In this document: positions 27,724 through 37,089 of the stretch, piece by piece | Numbering within the stretch: position 1 is the first letter of the stretch | Layout: every line of letters starts with the position of its first letter | Origin: Eubacterium sp. AM49-13BH | GTDB taxonomy: Bacteria > Bacillota > Clostridia > Lachnospirales > Lachnospiraceae | Direction: 5' to 3' | DNA: 37,138 bases | Assembly (NCBI RefSeq): GCF_003464165.1 | Contig: NZ_QSEK01000026.1 | Span: 1 to 37,138 of the forward strand | The notes under the pieces: model-generated | The model's database searches: none | The model's input: the letters and a program-made list of their open reading frames with translations, nothing else | Told to the model about the DNA's origin: nothing | Program-made: the position numbers and the translations under genes

Positions 27724-27802
27724 GGTTGCTGCCTCCTTTAATATCTAAAAATTGCACTACATAATATATTATAATCTTTCGTGTAAAATATCAACCGTTT
27801 TT

Positions 27803-28519
27803 TTACTTTTCACGTTTAAAAATTATAGAACTTTCATCACCATTATAATCATCAAGATACAGTGTTCCTTTAAGTGTTCCGAATCTTGCTGACAACTGTT
27901 TCAATTCAAAAAGCCTGTCCGTAAAATCCTTGCTGTTTCCAAGGCTTACCTTAACGTCGCCCATATAAAGCGTAATATTATAAGAGGCATCAAAATACAC
28001 CTTATCCACATTAATATCATACTTATCAAAGCTCTGTGTAAGATCAAGTATCGTATTGTATATTTCTGAATTACCTACATCAAGTTTATTGTTAATCACT
28101 ATTGAATCAAACTTCAGTCCATCAATCTCAGGCACATTCTCGTATACATCCGTTGAACTTTCTACAACTATTCCATCTTTATCAAAATACATGTTACATC
28201 CCATGTATTTTACATAACCAACTATAGCCTTTTCGTATATTGTAACATACAACTTATCAGGCCAGTCAGTCTCTACATCATATTTCTGGATAAAAGGTAT
28301 CTTGTTATCCTTTTTCCCAAACATTTTATAATACAGAACATTGACATATCTGCTACCGAATATATACTTCTTAAGTTCATCATCAGAGTAGTGTACAGAG
28401 CCGACAAACTCTATTGTTTCAGCCTCAAAAACCTTATATGTAACACCAGCTGTTGTTCCAGCCAGGGCAAAAATTATAATAATGATAATTAATGCTTTCT
28501 TTCTTTTCTTCTTACCCAT
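27803..28519 (-). CDS. ftsQ: Cell division protein FtsQ/DivIB
   Basis: 238-aa bitopic division protein. A lysine-rich cytoplasmic N-terminus (MGKKKRKK), one membrane helix (about 9-27), then a POTRA domain (TIEFVGSVHYSDDELKKYI) and the FtsQ-type beta domain (IPFIQKYDVETDWPDKLYVTIYEKAIVGYV). It links the early division ring to FtsL/FtsB and septal peptidoglycan synthesis. The start overlaps the ftsW stop by one base. The position before ftsZ supports the call. Confidence 0.9.
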   Translation of the reverse strand: MGKKKRKKALIIIIIIFALAGTTAGVTYKVFEAETIEFVGSVHYSDDELKKYIFGSRYVNVLYYKMFGKKDNKIPFIQKYDVETDWPDKLYVTIYEKAIVGYVKYMGCNMYFDKDGIVVESSTDVYENVPEIDGLKFDSIVINNKLDVGNSEIYNTILDLTQSFDKYDINVDKVYFDASYNITLYMGDVKVSLGNSKDFTDRLFELKQLSARFGTLKGTLYLDDYNGDESSIIFKREK

Positions 28520-29709
28520 TATCTTTCCAACTTAATCTGACTACTTATGTTAAACACCACACCCATCTCTGCGAACAGGAATACCGCCGACGTGCCTCCA
28601 TAACTGATGAACGGAAGTGACACACCTGTATTAGGTATTGTGTTAGTTACTACTGCAATATTAAGTATTACCTGTATTGCAATATGTGCAAATACACCAG
28701 CTGCAAGCATTGAGCCATAAAGATCAGGTGCATTCTGCGCTATATGATTAATTCTCCATAACATAACCACAAAAAGTGCAATAAGACAGAAAGCTCCAAA
28801 CAGTCCTAGTTCCTCACATATAACTGAAAATATCATATCATTCTGTGATTCAGGTATGTAGCCAAGCTTCTGGAGACTCTTTCCAAGTCCTTTTCCAAAT
28901 AATCCGCCTGAACCTATAGCATACAAAGCCTGAACAGTCTGATATCCCTTATCATCAATGTACTTTTCCGGATTAAGCCATACAAGTATTCTGTTAAGTC
29001 TGAATTTACCTGTCATATTGCCTGACACAGCCATTCTTTTGATCCATGAATAGAATCCGGCAAATGCCGCTGCTGCAAGTCCTGTCAGTATAATATATAT
29101 CTTATATCCAGGATAAGCTACAAATGTCATGACAACCGATATCAATGCGACAATGAGTGCACTACTTAAGTTAGATGACAAAAGATACACCAGCCCTGCC
29201 GGTAAAATTCCTGCAATAATACATATTACAATAACTGTCCTGAACTTCTTGATATTCTGTCCAGCCCTTATAATAAGCCACGCCGTCATCGCAATGGTTC
29301 CAATCTTAACAAGCTCTGCAGGCTGGAACTGTCCTCCTGGAATCCTGATCCATCTTGTTGCACCATTTCTTGTAATACCAAGAGGTGTCTTTAAAAGGAA
29401 CATGCAGGCCAGACCCACGAAATATATTACAAGTCCGAACTTTTTAAAATAATGATAATCAAAGAATTTCGTTTCAAATGCCATAAAAATCAGGCCAAGT
29501 ATTGTAAATATAAGCTGTTTCCTGAAATAAAACTCAGGATCACCTTCTTCAATCTGAGCCGTATATGAGCTCGTACTGTAAATCATGGTAAGACCAAATC
29601 CAACTATGAATACCAGTACAAACAGAAGCGTATAATCAAAGTAAAATCCGTATTGTTTTTCTTTTTTTCTCGTTCTTCTATTCTTATTATTTCTATTATT
29701 CCCCGGCAT
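28519..29709 (-). CDS. FtsW/SpoVE SEDS glycosyltransferase
   Basis: 396-aa SEDS-family peptidoglycan polymerase with about ten hydrophobic segments after a basic N-terminus. Motifs: NGATRWIRIPGGQFQPAE (about 114-131), the loop PESQNDMIFSVICEELG holding the catalytic aspartate, and the C-terminal PNTGVSLPFISYGGTS. It would work with one of the two class B PBPs encoded upstream. Order alone cannot tell vegetative FtsW from sporulation SpoVE. The location after murD and before ftsQ mirrors Bacillus spoVE. It lies 14 bases after murD. Confidence 0.93.
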   Translation of the reverse strand: MPGNNRNNKNRRTRKKEKQYGFYFDYTLLFVLVFIVGFGLTMIYSTSSYTAQIEEGDPEFYFRKQLIFTILGLIFMAFETKFFDYHYFKKFGLVIYFVGLACMFLLKTPLGITRNGATRWIRIPGGQFQPAELVKIGTIAMTAWLIIRAGQNIKKFRTVIVICIIAGILPAGLVYLLSSNLSSALIVALISVVMTFVAYPGYKIYIILTGLAAAAFAGFYSWIKRMAVSGNMTGKFRLNRILVWLNPEKYIDDKGYQTVQALYAIGSGGLFGKGLGKSLQKLGYIPESQNDMIFSVICEELGLFGAFCLIALFVVMLWRINHIAQNAPDLYGSMLAAGVFAHIAIQVILNIAVVTNTIPNTGVSLPFISYGGTSAVFLFAEMGVVFNISSQIKLER

Positions 29710-29723
29710 ATAGCACCGCCTTT

Positions 29724-31076
29724 TTACAGATTATTAACAAGATCCTTGAATATTCTTCCTCTCTGTTCGTAGTTATCGAACATTCCCCAGCTTGCACATG
29801 CAGGAGATAAAAGAACTGCATCTCCACTTACCGCATTTTTAGCACATATGTCTACTACCTGTTCCATTGAATCAGCATATTCAATATTCTCAAAGCCATA
29901 TTTCTTACATGTGTCAGCAATCTTGGCACTTGTCTGTCCTATAAGTACAAGAAGCTTAACCTTATCCTTAAACGCCTTTACATAAAGGTCGAATTCTGAA
30001 CCTTTATCATAACCTCCGCCGATGAGAATTGTAGGCTTAACCATAGCCTCAATAGCCTTAACTGCTGCCTCTGGATTAGTTCCCTTGGAATCATTATAGT
30101 AATCAACGCCATTCTTAGTTGCAACATATTCAATTCTGTGTTCAACAGCCTTAAATTTCTTAACCTGTTCTATTATAATATCATCAGGAATTCCGGCAGC
30201 CTTAGTCATTGCAATTGCTGCACATACATTCTCATAGTTATGCTTTCCTAAAAGATTCATATCATGAACATTCAACATGTCATAATCATTAGTTCCATCT
30301 GTATACTTAATCATCTCACCATCTACATATGCTCCGACTGATGGCTTTCTTTCACTTGAAAACCACACAACATCAGCCTTACACTCAGGTGCAAAGTCTG
30401 TAAGATACTTATCCTCAAGATTAAGCACACATGTATCTGCCTTAGTCTGGTTCTCACTTATTCTTTCCTTGGTCCATGCATAGCATTCCATTGTATGGTG
30501 TCTGTTAAGATGGTCAGGTGTAATATTAAGAATTGCAGATACAATCGGATGGAATTCATGTACTGTCTCTAACTGGAAGCTGCTTATCTCAGCAACTGTA
30601 TATGAATCCTCACTTGTCTTTAACACTTCACCTGTATATGAATTGCCTATATTACCAACAACAAATGTTTTCTCATTATATGCAGCAATTATCTGTCCAA
30701 CAAGTGCTGTAGTTGTTGTCTTTCCGTTAGTTCCTGTAATTGCAATAATCTTACCCTTATCATAATTATATGCAAGCTCAATCTCGCCCCATACAGGAAT
30801 ACCGACATTCTTAAATGTAAGCACTATCGAACTGTCAATAGGAACACCCGGACTTATTACAAGCAGGTCTATCCTGGAAAGAAGTGCCTCATCAAATGCT
30901 CCAATGATAATCTCTGCCTTGTTATCTCCTAACTTCTCCTGCACCTTCTGTCTGTCAAGCTTTTCATTGCCATCATACAGTATGCAGTCAGCACCAACTT
31001 TATTCAAAAGGTCTACGGCTCCAATACCACTTATACCTGTTCCCACGACCATTACCGTCTTATTCTTTAAATCCAT
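29724..31076 (-). CDS. murD: UDP-N-acetylmuramoylalanine-D-glutamate ligase
   Basis: Adds D-glutamate to UDP-MurNAc-L-alanine in the cytoplasm. 450 aa, standard. N-terminal nucleotide fold (VVGTGISGIGAVDLL), ATP loop ITGTNGKTTT (about 113-122), ISSFQLE, NITPDHLNRH, and the C-terminal KFKAVEHRIEYV, DSKGTNPEA and GGYDKGS. AAGGAAG precedes the ATG. It is the only cytoplasmic Mur ligase in this cluster. Confidence 0.96.
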   Translation of the reverse strand: MDLKNKTVMVVGTGISGIGAVDLLNKVGADCILYDGNEKLDRQKVQEKLGDNKAEIIIGAFDEALLSRIDLLVISPGVPIDSSIVLTFKNVGIPVWGEIELAYNYDKGKIIAITGTNGKTTTTALVGQIIAAYNEKTFVVGNIGNSYTGEVLKTSEDSYTVAEISSFQLETVHEFHPIVSAILNITPDHLNRHHTMECYAWTKERISENQTKADTCVLNLEDKYLTDFAPECKADVVWFSSERKPSVGAYVDGEMIKYTDGTNDYDMLNVHDMNLLGKHNYENVCAAIAMTKAAGIPDDIIIEQVKKFKAVEHRIEYVATKNGVDYYNDSKGTNPEAAVKAIEAMVKPTILIGGGYDKGSEFDLYVKAFKDKVKLLVLIGQTSAKIADTCKKYGFENIEYADSMEQVVDICAKNAVSGDAVLLSPACASWGMFDNYEQRGRIFKDLVNNL

Positions 31077-31124
31077 CGTCGTTTACTTCCTTTCATACAA
31101 AATGTATACTAAAATATATTACTA

Positions 31125-32891
31125 TCAATCATCGTTTTTTTCAAGTTGAACTGTCCTCTCAATGCCAATATACGGCAATATATTTTCATATAGTGTCTTA
31201 ACAACAGGAGCTGCAATTGTTCCTCCATAATATACGCCTTTCGGTTCATCAATTAAGCACATGGCTATAACCTGTGGATTATCAGCTGGAGCAAAGCCTA
31301 TGAATGATGAAATATACTTTCCTGAACCTCTTGGCAGCTTCTGTGATGTTGCTGTTTTTCCCCCTATTGAATAGCCATCAATATACGCTTTCGTTCCTCC
31401 GCCTTCTGACACTACTCCCTCAAGAATCTTTTTCATCGTTTCACTCGTTTGAGATGATATTGCCTCATCCTGTGTTGAATATGCAAATTCATTTACCACT
31501 GAACCGTCAGATGAACTTGTATACAGTCCAAAATGTGGTGTAACAAGTCTTCCTCCATTTACAATCGCCGAAACAGCTCTTAACATCTGAACAGGTGTTA
31601 TCTGGAAAGACTGTCCGAATGACATTGTGGCAAGCTCAACCGCACCTACATTTTCCTGCTTATGAATAATCGTTCCTGCCTCTCCTGACAGATCTATACC
31701 TGTCTTTGCAAGAAGTCCAAGCTTACCCATGTACAGATACATATTATCAGTACCGACTCTTCTGCCCCATTCAACAAATGCCGGATTGCACGAATTATAC
31801 ACTGTATGTGTAAAATCCTGTGTTCCATGCCCTGTTGTTTTGTGGCATCTTATTCTTCTGTCAGAAACAACCGTTGCACCTGAACATGTGAAAGAATCAT
31901 TTAAACCCACCACGCCCGTTTCAAGTGCCGCTGTTGCTGTAACAGTCTTAAATATTGAACCCGGCTCGTATGTATCATTAATGCAGAAATTCCGCCACAT
32001 ATTATTAAGAAGATCCATCTTATCCTTCTGTGCATCTTCTTCGTCCGGTTCATAATTAAGCTCATACGGAGAATTAAGGTTATATTCAGGAACATTTGCC
32101 ATAGCAAGTATCTCGCCATTATCCGGACGCATTACAATTATGCTTACCTGTTTTGCCTCTTTCTTGACCATTGTCTCCCACGCAAGCTGGGTTGCATATT
32201 TCTGTATATTAACATCAAGTGTTGTATACAGATCCTGTCCGTCAACCGGGAGAACACGATCTTCATAACTGCCCTTTATCTCTATCCCACCTGCATCAGA
32301 CAACGTAAGAATCTGTCCGTTAGTGCCTGCCAGATATGTGTCATACTTGGCTTCAAGACCCAGTATTCCCTGATTATCAGCACCTGTAAAGCCAAGCACC
32401 TTGGATGCCAGTTCATCATACGGATATACTCTCTTATAGTCTTCATCAACCTTGACACCAGCAAGATTATATTTTCTTATTTCATCCCCTATTTCTTTTG
32501 CCACATTTGTCTTAATATATTCCATGGAAGATACCTTCTTAACCTTCTTTGTAACTTCTTCCACATCTATATCAAGCTCACCAGCAAGAACTTTTATCAC
32601 CTTCTCTTCATCTTCTATCTGGCTGTGTATTACAGAAACTGTACATACAACTTCATTGGCTGCAAGCACTGTCCCGTTCCTGTCAAGTATTCTTCCCCGC
32701 TTAGCTTTTATCTTTCTCTCACGCTGGTGAAGTTCATCTGCCTTCTGCATATAATACTCAGACTTTGCTGTCATAATAATTCCCAGTCTGACACACTCAA
32801 AAATACTGACAAGTAATACTGCTACTATCATAAATACCAGTTTTTTTCTGTGACCAGTATTAAGCCACCCAAATCCCATACCATCTTTCAT
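31125..32891 (-). CDS. Class B penicillin-binding protein, SpoVD-like
   Basis: About 588-aa monofunctional transpeptidase. A membrane helix near residues 18-38, a PBP dimerisation domain (RGRILDRNGTVLA), then the transpeptidase domain with SIFK (about 312), SCN (about 367) and, at the third motif, KTAT (about 510) instead of the usual KTGT. No PASTA domain is seen. Placement directly before murD matches Bacillus spoVD, so it may serve spore cortex or septal synthesis. The start ATG 32891 (MKDGMGFGWL) is preferred. A TTG at 32936 would precede the hairpin at 32897-32948 and has no ribosome site. The site before 32891 is also weak (GCGGGG) and lies within that hairpin. Confidence 0.88.
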   Translation of the reverse strand: MKDGMGFGWLNTGHRKKLVFMIVAVLLVSIFECVRLGIIMTAKSEYYMQKADELHQRERKIKAKRGRILDRNGTVLAANEVVCTVSVIHSQIEDEEKVIKVLAGELDIDVEEVTKKVKKVSSMEYIKTNVAKEIGDEIRKYNLAGVKVDEDYKRVYPYDELASKVLGFTGADNQGILGLEAKYDTYLAGTNGQILTLSDAGGIEIKGSYEDRVLPVDGQDLYTTLDVNIQKYATQLAWETMVKKEAKQVSIIVMRPDNGEILAMANVPEYNLNSPYELNYEPDEEDAQKDKMDLLNNMWRNFCINDTYEPGSIFKTVTATAALETGVVGLNDSFTCSGATVVSDRRIRCHKTTGHGTQDFTHTVYNSCNPAFVEWGRRVGTDNMYLYMGKLGLLAKTGIDLSGEAGTIIHKQENVGAVELATMSFGQSFQITPVQMLRAVSAIVNGGRLVTPHFGLYTSSSDGSVVNEFAYSTQDEAISSQTSETMKKILEGVVSEGGGTKAYIDGYSIGGKTATSQKLPRGSGKYISSFIGFAPADNPQVIAMCLIDEPKGVYYGGTIAAPVVKTLYENILPYIGIERTVQLEKNDD

Positions 32892-32896
32892 TAATA

Positions 32897-32948
32897 AATA
32901 ACCCCGCTTTAGTCTTCTACATTTTATGAGAAGCAAAGCAGGGTTATT
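32897..32948 (-). promoter_or_regulatory. Hairpin in the gap between the two PBP genes
   Basis: On the minus strand AATAACCCTGCTTTGCTTCT pairs, with a few mismatches or bulges, with the later AGAAGACTAAAGC plus GGGGTTATT, around a loop containing ATAAAATG. It starts 14 bases after the upstream PBP stop and ends about 5 bases before the downstream ATG. It covers the only G-rich ribosome-site candidate. It could be a weak terminator or attenuator (followed by TTATTTATT) or a translation-blocking structure. Confidence 0.6.
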
Positions 32949-32962
32949 CTACTTATTATTAC

Positions 32963-34897
32963 TTAATTGTCCGTATTGCCTGATGTATTACTCTCTGCTG
33001 ATGTAACTGGAACATCTGAAACACCTGATTCCTCTGGTGCATTTCCCGGATCAACATATGGCTCATCCGTGTCCTTATACACATTCATATAAGGCATCAG
33101 CTCCGTCAAAATATCTTTTGCAAGGATAAGTGCATCTGATGTACTCCCTGATGTACCAGTCGTTCCATCAGGTTCATCAAGAACAATATATATTGCAAAC
33201 TTAGGATCATCTGCCGGAGCGTGCCCTATAAATGAGATAACCCACTTAAGATCAGCTCTTGGTATCTTCTGTGCAGTACCTGTCTTTCCCGCAATTGAAT
33301 ACCCCTCTATATAAGCCTTATGTGCAGTTCCTAACTCGACTGTATTTTCAAGATATTTTCTGAGATATTTTGATGTTGAAGCTGTTACCGTCTGTCTTAC
33401 AAGAACTGGCGAATTTTCTTTAACAACTTCTCCATTAGCCGATTCTATTCTCTTAACAATATGTGGCTGATAATACTTACCATCATTAATAAGTGAACTA
33501 TATGCTGAAATCATCTGAATCATGTTAACATTGATATTCTGTCCAAATGAATTGGTTGCTGCATCAATCGTAGTTATCTTATTCTCATCATACATAATAC
33601 CTGTTGCTTCACCTGGAAGGTCTACACCAGTTTTTGCACCAAATCCAAACATTTTCTGATACTGTGCAAACCTTACATTACCAAGTTTTATCGCAATATT
33701 AATCATGTATGGATTACATGAATTTTCCAGTGCCTGCGACAATGTAAGCACACCGTGGCTTCCTATTGAAGAGTATGAATGACATTTAATCATGTCAGGT
33801 CCGACATACTCATATCCCTTACATTCATATGTATCCCCATCATGTACAACGCCTTCTTCAAGACCCGCTGCAATAGTGAATGGCTTATAAGTTGAACCCG
33901 GCTCATATGACTGTGATACACAGTAATTAGTCCAGAGCTGATATAATGAGTTAGTTATATCTGTATCAGACATTGAAGCTAACTGCTCCGCAGAATATAC
34001 ATTTTCAAGATTTCTCGGATTATTAAGATCAAACTGTGGATAACTTGCCATTCCAAGAATCTCGCCATTCTTAGGATTCATAACAACAATCGCTGTATTC
34101 TTAGATGGTTTTTCCTGATTATACGCAACCATATATTTCTCTATTATGGACTGAACATTATAATCAATTGTTGTAATAATATTATTACCATTAACTGCTG
34201 CCTTAGTTGTCTCTACTGCGTTAAGGTCTTCATCAACATAGCTGTATGTAACTCCGTCTGTTCCTGAAAGTTCATCATCATACTGGCTTTCAAGGCCAAG
34301 CTCACCACCATTGACATTGGATGCAAATCCTATAACATCACACGCAAGTGTACTGAACGGATATTTTCTCACATAGCTCTCCTCAAACCATACACCATAT
34401 ATATTGCTGTTCTTCTGTGCTTTAAGCTCATTAAATTCAGCTATCTCATCTGATGTCAGTTCCTTAAGAAGTTTCTGATACTGGCTTGTAGGATTATCAT
34501 TAATTACTTTCTTAATATTATCTCTGTCAAGATTAAAGCATTTAACCAAAGCATCAATAGTATTGTTAATGTACTTTCCATCCTCTGATGTAACACTCTT
34601 AACATCAAGTATGAGATTATACACTTTCTCACTATATGCAAGGATAGTTCCATCACTTGATGTAATGTTGCCTCTCATATACGGAATAGTTGTTGAAGTA
34701 TATGTCTGATGGTTAAGTACCGCCTGTGAATACTCCTCTCCATGTGTATAATTAATCATAAATATCCTGACTCCGAGAGCCAGAAGCATTACGAAAACTA
34801 TTATAAATGCTACATTTATTCTTCTGTGTGTTCTCTTAAGCATAGCACGCTTACGGCGCATTTTTTTCTTTCTTATTGCTTCGCTGGTATTGTCCAT
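32963..34897 (-). CDS. Class B penicillin-binding protein (septal transpeptidase, FtsI/PBP2B-like)
   Basis: 644-aa monofunctional transpeptidase, probably the division enzyme because it follows mraZ-rsmH-ftsL directly. A very basic N-terminus (RKKKMRRKRAMLKRTHRR), one membrane helix (about 27-48), a dimerisation domain, then the transpeptidase motifs STYK (about 333), SCN (about 392) and KTGT (about 537). The C-terminal 35 residues are low-complexity Ser/Glu/Asp/Thr/Pro, and no PASTA domain is visible. AAAGGA lies 11 bases before the ATG. The neighbouring second PBP is similar in layout, suggesting an old duplication. Confidence 0.92.
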   Translation of the reverse strand: MDNTSEAIRKKKMRRKRAMLKRTHRRINVAFIIVFVMLLALGVRIFMINYTHGEEYSQAVLNHQTYTSTTIPYMRGNITSSDGTILAYSEKVYNLILDVKSVTSEDGKYINNTIDALVKCFNLDRDNIKKVINDNPTSQYQKLLKELTSDEIAEFNELKAQKNSNIYGVWFEESYVRKYPFSTLACDVIGFASNVNGGELGLESQYDDELSGTDGVTYSYVDEDLNAVETTKAAVNGNNIITTIDYNVQSIIEKYMVAYNQEKPSKNTAIVVMNPKNGEILGMASYPQFDLNNPRNLENVYSAEQLASMSDTDITNSLYQLWTNYCVSQSYEPGSTYKPFTIAAGLEEGVVHDGDTYECKGYEYVGPDMIKCHSYSSIGSHGVLTLSQALENSCNPYMINIAIKLGNVRFAQYQKMFGFGAKTGVDLPGEATGIMYDENKITTIDAATNSFGQNINVNMIQMISAYSSLINDGKYYQPHIVKRIESANGEVVKENSPVLVRQTVTASTSKYLRKYLENTVELGTAHKAYIEGYSIAGKTGTAQKIPRADLKWVISFIGHAPADDPKFAIYIVLDEPDGTTGTSGSTSDALILAKDILTELMPYMNVYKDTDEPYVDPGNAPEESGVSDVPVTSAESNTSGNTDN

Positions 34898-34938
34898 AAA
34901 TTTATCAATCCTTTATATCACACTGCCACACATTATAG

Positions 34939-35454
34939 TTATTTGGAAATATCCTTATACTGCTTTACATATTCACTCTCTTTAGAGTCATAGCCAACAA
35001 CCTGGCTTCTGCTTGGATATACCATACCAAGTTCGTTGACTGCTGTATCGTATATTGCATCATAATCTATGCCTGCATTAATCTCAGACTCATGGCTGTT
35101 ATTCTCAGCCTTTAATGAGTTAAGCTGGTTCTGTAATTCTACAACTGTCTGACTATTAGTCTTAATTGCTGACTGCACATTAAGATACTGGTAGCAGATT
35201 GCAAATACAGCTGCTGCACAGGATACAAGAACTGTTGTATAGATAAGATTAACTCTGTTATTCCTTCTTATCTCTCTTCTTCTTAATCTTCTCTCCTGCT
35301 CTCTTTCCTCATCACGTCTCTTTGGTTCATATGTACGAACCTCAGGCACTGCCTGTAATTTTCTTACAGCACTTCCATACTGGTATTCGGCTGCTTTGTT
35401 AGTTTTATTAGTTCTGTTCGTTCTATTGTTTACTACTCTGCTTCTATTCTCCAA
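34939..35454 (-). CDS. ftsL: FtsL-like cell division protein
   Basis: 171 aa with the FtsL/DivIC layout. A long charged N-terminal cytoplasmic part holds an NRTNRTNKTNK run (residues about 10-20) and a stretch rich in Arg and Glu (about 45-65). One membrane helix (about 68-88) follows, then a leucine/asparagine heptad coiled coil (VVELQNQLNSLKAENN) and a short C-terminal segment. It should pair with DivIC and FtsQ in the divisome. Sequence similarity in this family is low, so the call rests on architecture and position between rsmH and the PBP. The start is TTG at 35454 with GGGAGGGG 8 bases or so upstream. Confidence 0.85.
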   Translation of the reverse strand: MENRSRVVNNRTNRTNKTNKAAEYQYGSAVRKLQAVPEVRTYEPKRRDEEREQERRLRRREIRRNNRVNLIYTTVLVSCAAAVFAICYQYLNVQSAIKTNSQTVVELQNQLNSLKAENNSHESEINAGIDYDAIYDTAVNELGMVYPSRSQVVGYDSKESEYVKQYKDISK

Positions 35455-35475
35455 AACTTTCCCCTCCCATATGTT

Positions 35476-36411
35476 CTAGATTCTTTCAAACACTCTCAGT
35501 TTAGAGCTTTTCGACCGCTGGTTCTCATTAAGTTCCTCATCACTTGGGACTATAGGTTTTCTTGTTATAACCTTCCCCTTTGATTTTTTACCACATACAC
35601 ATACCGGGAAGTCCGGTGGACATGTACATGGGTTCTCGTTATTCTTAAATCTTGCCTTAACTATTCTGTCCTCAAGTGAATGAAATGTTATGATGCAGAG
35701 ACGTCCGCCTGGATTAAGTCTGTCTATCATCATATCAATTGAATTCTCTAAGACATCAAGTTCTCTGTTCAGTTCAATTCTGATAGCCTGATATGTTCTT
35801 TTTGATGGGTGACCGCCTGTTGCCCTCACCTTGGCTGGAATCGAAGCCTTTATTATCTCATTCAGTTCAAATGTTGTCTCTATAGGCTTCTCTTTTCTTG
35901 CCGCAACTATATGCTTGGCAATATTCTTGGCGAATCTGTCCTCTCCATAATCTCTTATTATTCTGAAAAGTTCCATTTCACTGTATGTATTAACAAGGTC
36001 CTTAGCTGTCATCTCCTGTCTCTGATCCATTCTCATATCAAGTGCAGTATCTACATTATAGGTAAATCCTCTGCTTGCTGTATCTAACTGATAAGATGAA
36101 ACTCCGATATCAAGAAGTATTCCATCTACCTTATCAATTCCAAGTTCATCAAGAACCTTGTCCATATTGCAATAATTATTTCTTACTATTGTTACGCGTT
36201 CTTCATATTCTTTAAGTCTTTCTGTTGCAGCCGCAATTGCATCTGCGTCCTGATCTATACCTATTAGTCTGCCACCATCGGTAAGTTTCTTTGCTATCTG
36301 ATATGAATGCCCGGCTCCACCAAGTGTTCCATCAACATAGATTCCATCAGGTTTAATATTCAGATTGTCAATTGTCTCTTCTAAAAGAACTGATTTGTGT
36401 TTAAATTCCAT
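35476..36411 (-). CDS. rsmH: 16S rRNA (cytosine1402-N4)-methyltransferase
   Basis: SAM-dependent methylation of C1402 in 16S rRNA, formerly MraW. 311 aa from the chosen start. [13 protein letters not shown] at the N-terminus, the SAM motif [41 protein letters not shown], and the C-terminal [18 protein letters not shown] with ITRKPIVPS. The ATG at 36411 (MEFKHKSV) has GAGG 6 bases upstream and matches family N-termini. The ATG at 36423 would add four residues without a site. It follows mraZ by 21 bases. Confidence 0.96.
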   Translation of the reverse strand: MEFKHKSVLLEETIDNLNIKPDGIYVDGTLGGAGHSYQIAKKLTDGGRLIGIDQDADAIAAATERLKEYEERVTIVRNNYCNMDKVLDELGIDKVDGILLDIGVSSYQLDTASRGFTYNVDTALDMRMDQRQEMTAKDLVNTYSEMELFRIIRDYGEDRFAKNIAKHIVAARKEKPIETTFELNEIIKASIPAKVRATGGHPSKRTYQAIRIELNRELDVLENSIDMMIDRLNPGGRLCIITFHSLEDRIVKARFKNNENPCTCPPDFPVCVCGKKSKGKVITRKPIVPSDEELNENQRSKSSKLRVFERI

Positions 36412-36432
36412 AATAAACCTCATGTCTGCATA

Positions 36433-36870
36433 TTATATAGAGAATCCAAGGCTCTCCATATTAGATGCTACTTCATCCATATCATCATCATAGGCACTGA
36501 TACTCTGCATCCAGCGGTCCTTGCTCCATATTTCTATTCTGCTTGCAACGCCCACTAAAACTACATCTTTTTCTAATCCTGCAAATTCACGTAAAACTGA
36601 TGGAAGAAGTATTCTGCCCTGCTTATCCACCTCTACGCTTGCTGCTCCTGCAAGAAAAAATCTTGTAAACTGTCTTGCATTCTTATTGGTAAGTGGTAAT
36701 GTCTGTAACTTTTCTTCAAATTTCTGCCATTCATCATTCGGGTAAACAAACAGGCAGTTATCAAGACCTTTGGTAACCACAAATTCATCTCCCAGAACCT
36801 CACGGAACTTAGCTGGTACGATTAGTCTGCCTTTAGCATCTATTGTATGGTTGTATTCGCCCATCAACAT
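36433..36870 (-). CDS. mraZ: MraZ transcriptional regulator
   Basis: 145-aa protein with two AbrB-like (SpoVT) halves: [22 protein letters not shown] (about 3-24) and [17 protein letters not shown] (about 77-93), each with the characteristic K-GR motif and ending in the FI/WSK region. It is a sequence-specific repressor of the dcw operon that it heads. I start it at ATG 36870 ([11 protein letters not shown]), as in the family. The longer frame to 36927 would place its first codons inside the operator repeats. The ribosome site (GGGGTG) is weak and is part of the last operator repeat, which couples repression and translation signals closely. Confidence 0.95.
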   Translation of the reverse strand: MLMGEYNHTIDAKGRLIVPAKFREVLGDEFVVTKGLDNCLFVYPNDEWQKFEEKLQTLPLTNKNARQFTRFFLAGAASVEVDKQGRILLPSVLREFAGLEKDVVLVGVASRIEIWSKDRWMQSISAYDDDMDEVASNMESLGFSI

Positions 36871-36879
36871 AACTATCGC

Positions 36880-36919
36880 ACCCCACTTTCTACCATTAGG
36901 CTCCACTTTCCACCACTTT
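36880..36919 (-). promoter_or_regulatory. MraZ operator: four 10-bp direct repeats
   Basis: On the minus strand, four consecutive 10-bp units read AAAGTGGTGG, AAAGTGGAGC, CTAATGGTAG and AAAGTGGGGT. Three units match the MraZ box type AAAGTG[T/G]NNN repeated every 10 bases that is known in other bacteria, and the third is degenerate (ATGG kept). The array begins about 7 bases past the -10 hexamer, where a repressor would block transcription, and ends 9 bases before the mraZ ATG. Confidence 0.85.
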
Positions 36920-36926
36920 AAGGTCA

Positions 36927-36955
36927 ATTTTATACTTAAAGTGTATAAAAAACAA
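36927..36955 (-). promoter_or_regulatory. Promoter of mraZ and the dcw operon
   Basis: On the minus strand -35 TTGTTT (36950-36955), a 17-base spacer and -10 TAAAAT (36927-36932). The MraZ repeats start immediately downstream. The DNA from 36956 to the end of the window has no gene that I can support. Confidence 0.65.
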
Positions 36956-37089
36956 GCCTTTTTTTAGTTTATTTAATGTCAGAAAACAGTTAATAACAGT
37001 CTTTTTCTCCGTTTCTTGTTTTGATTGCTTATATAGTGTTTTCTCATCATTATTAACACAATATATGGTTATATTCTCATGCTCATATA

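Noticed and set aside
36871..36927. Longer N-terminus for MraZ
   Set aside because: Its codons would be the operator repeats themselves, and MraZ proteins start at the M-x-MGEY motif.
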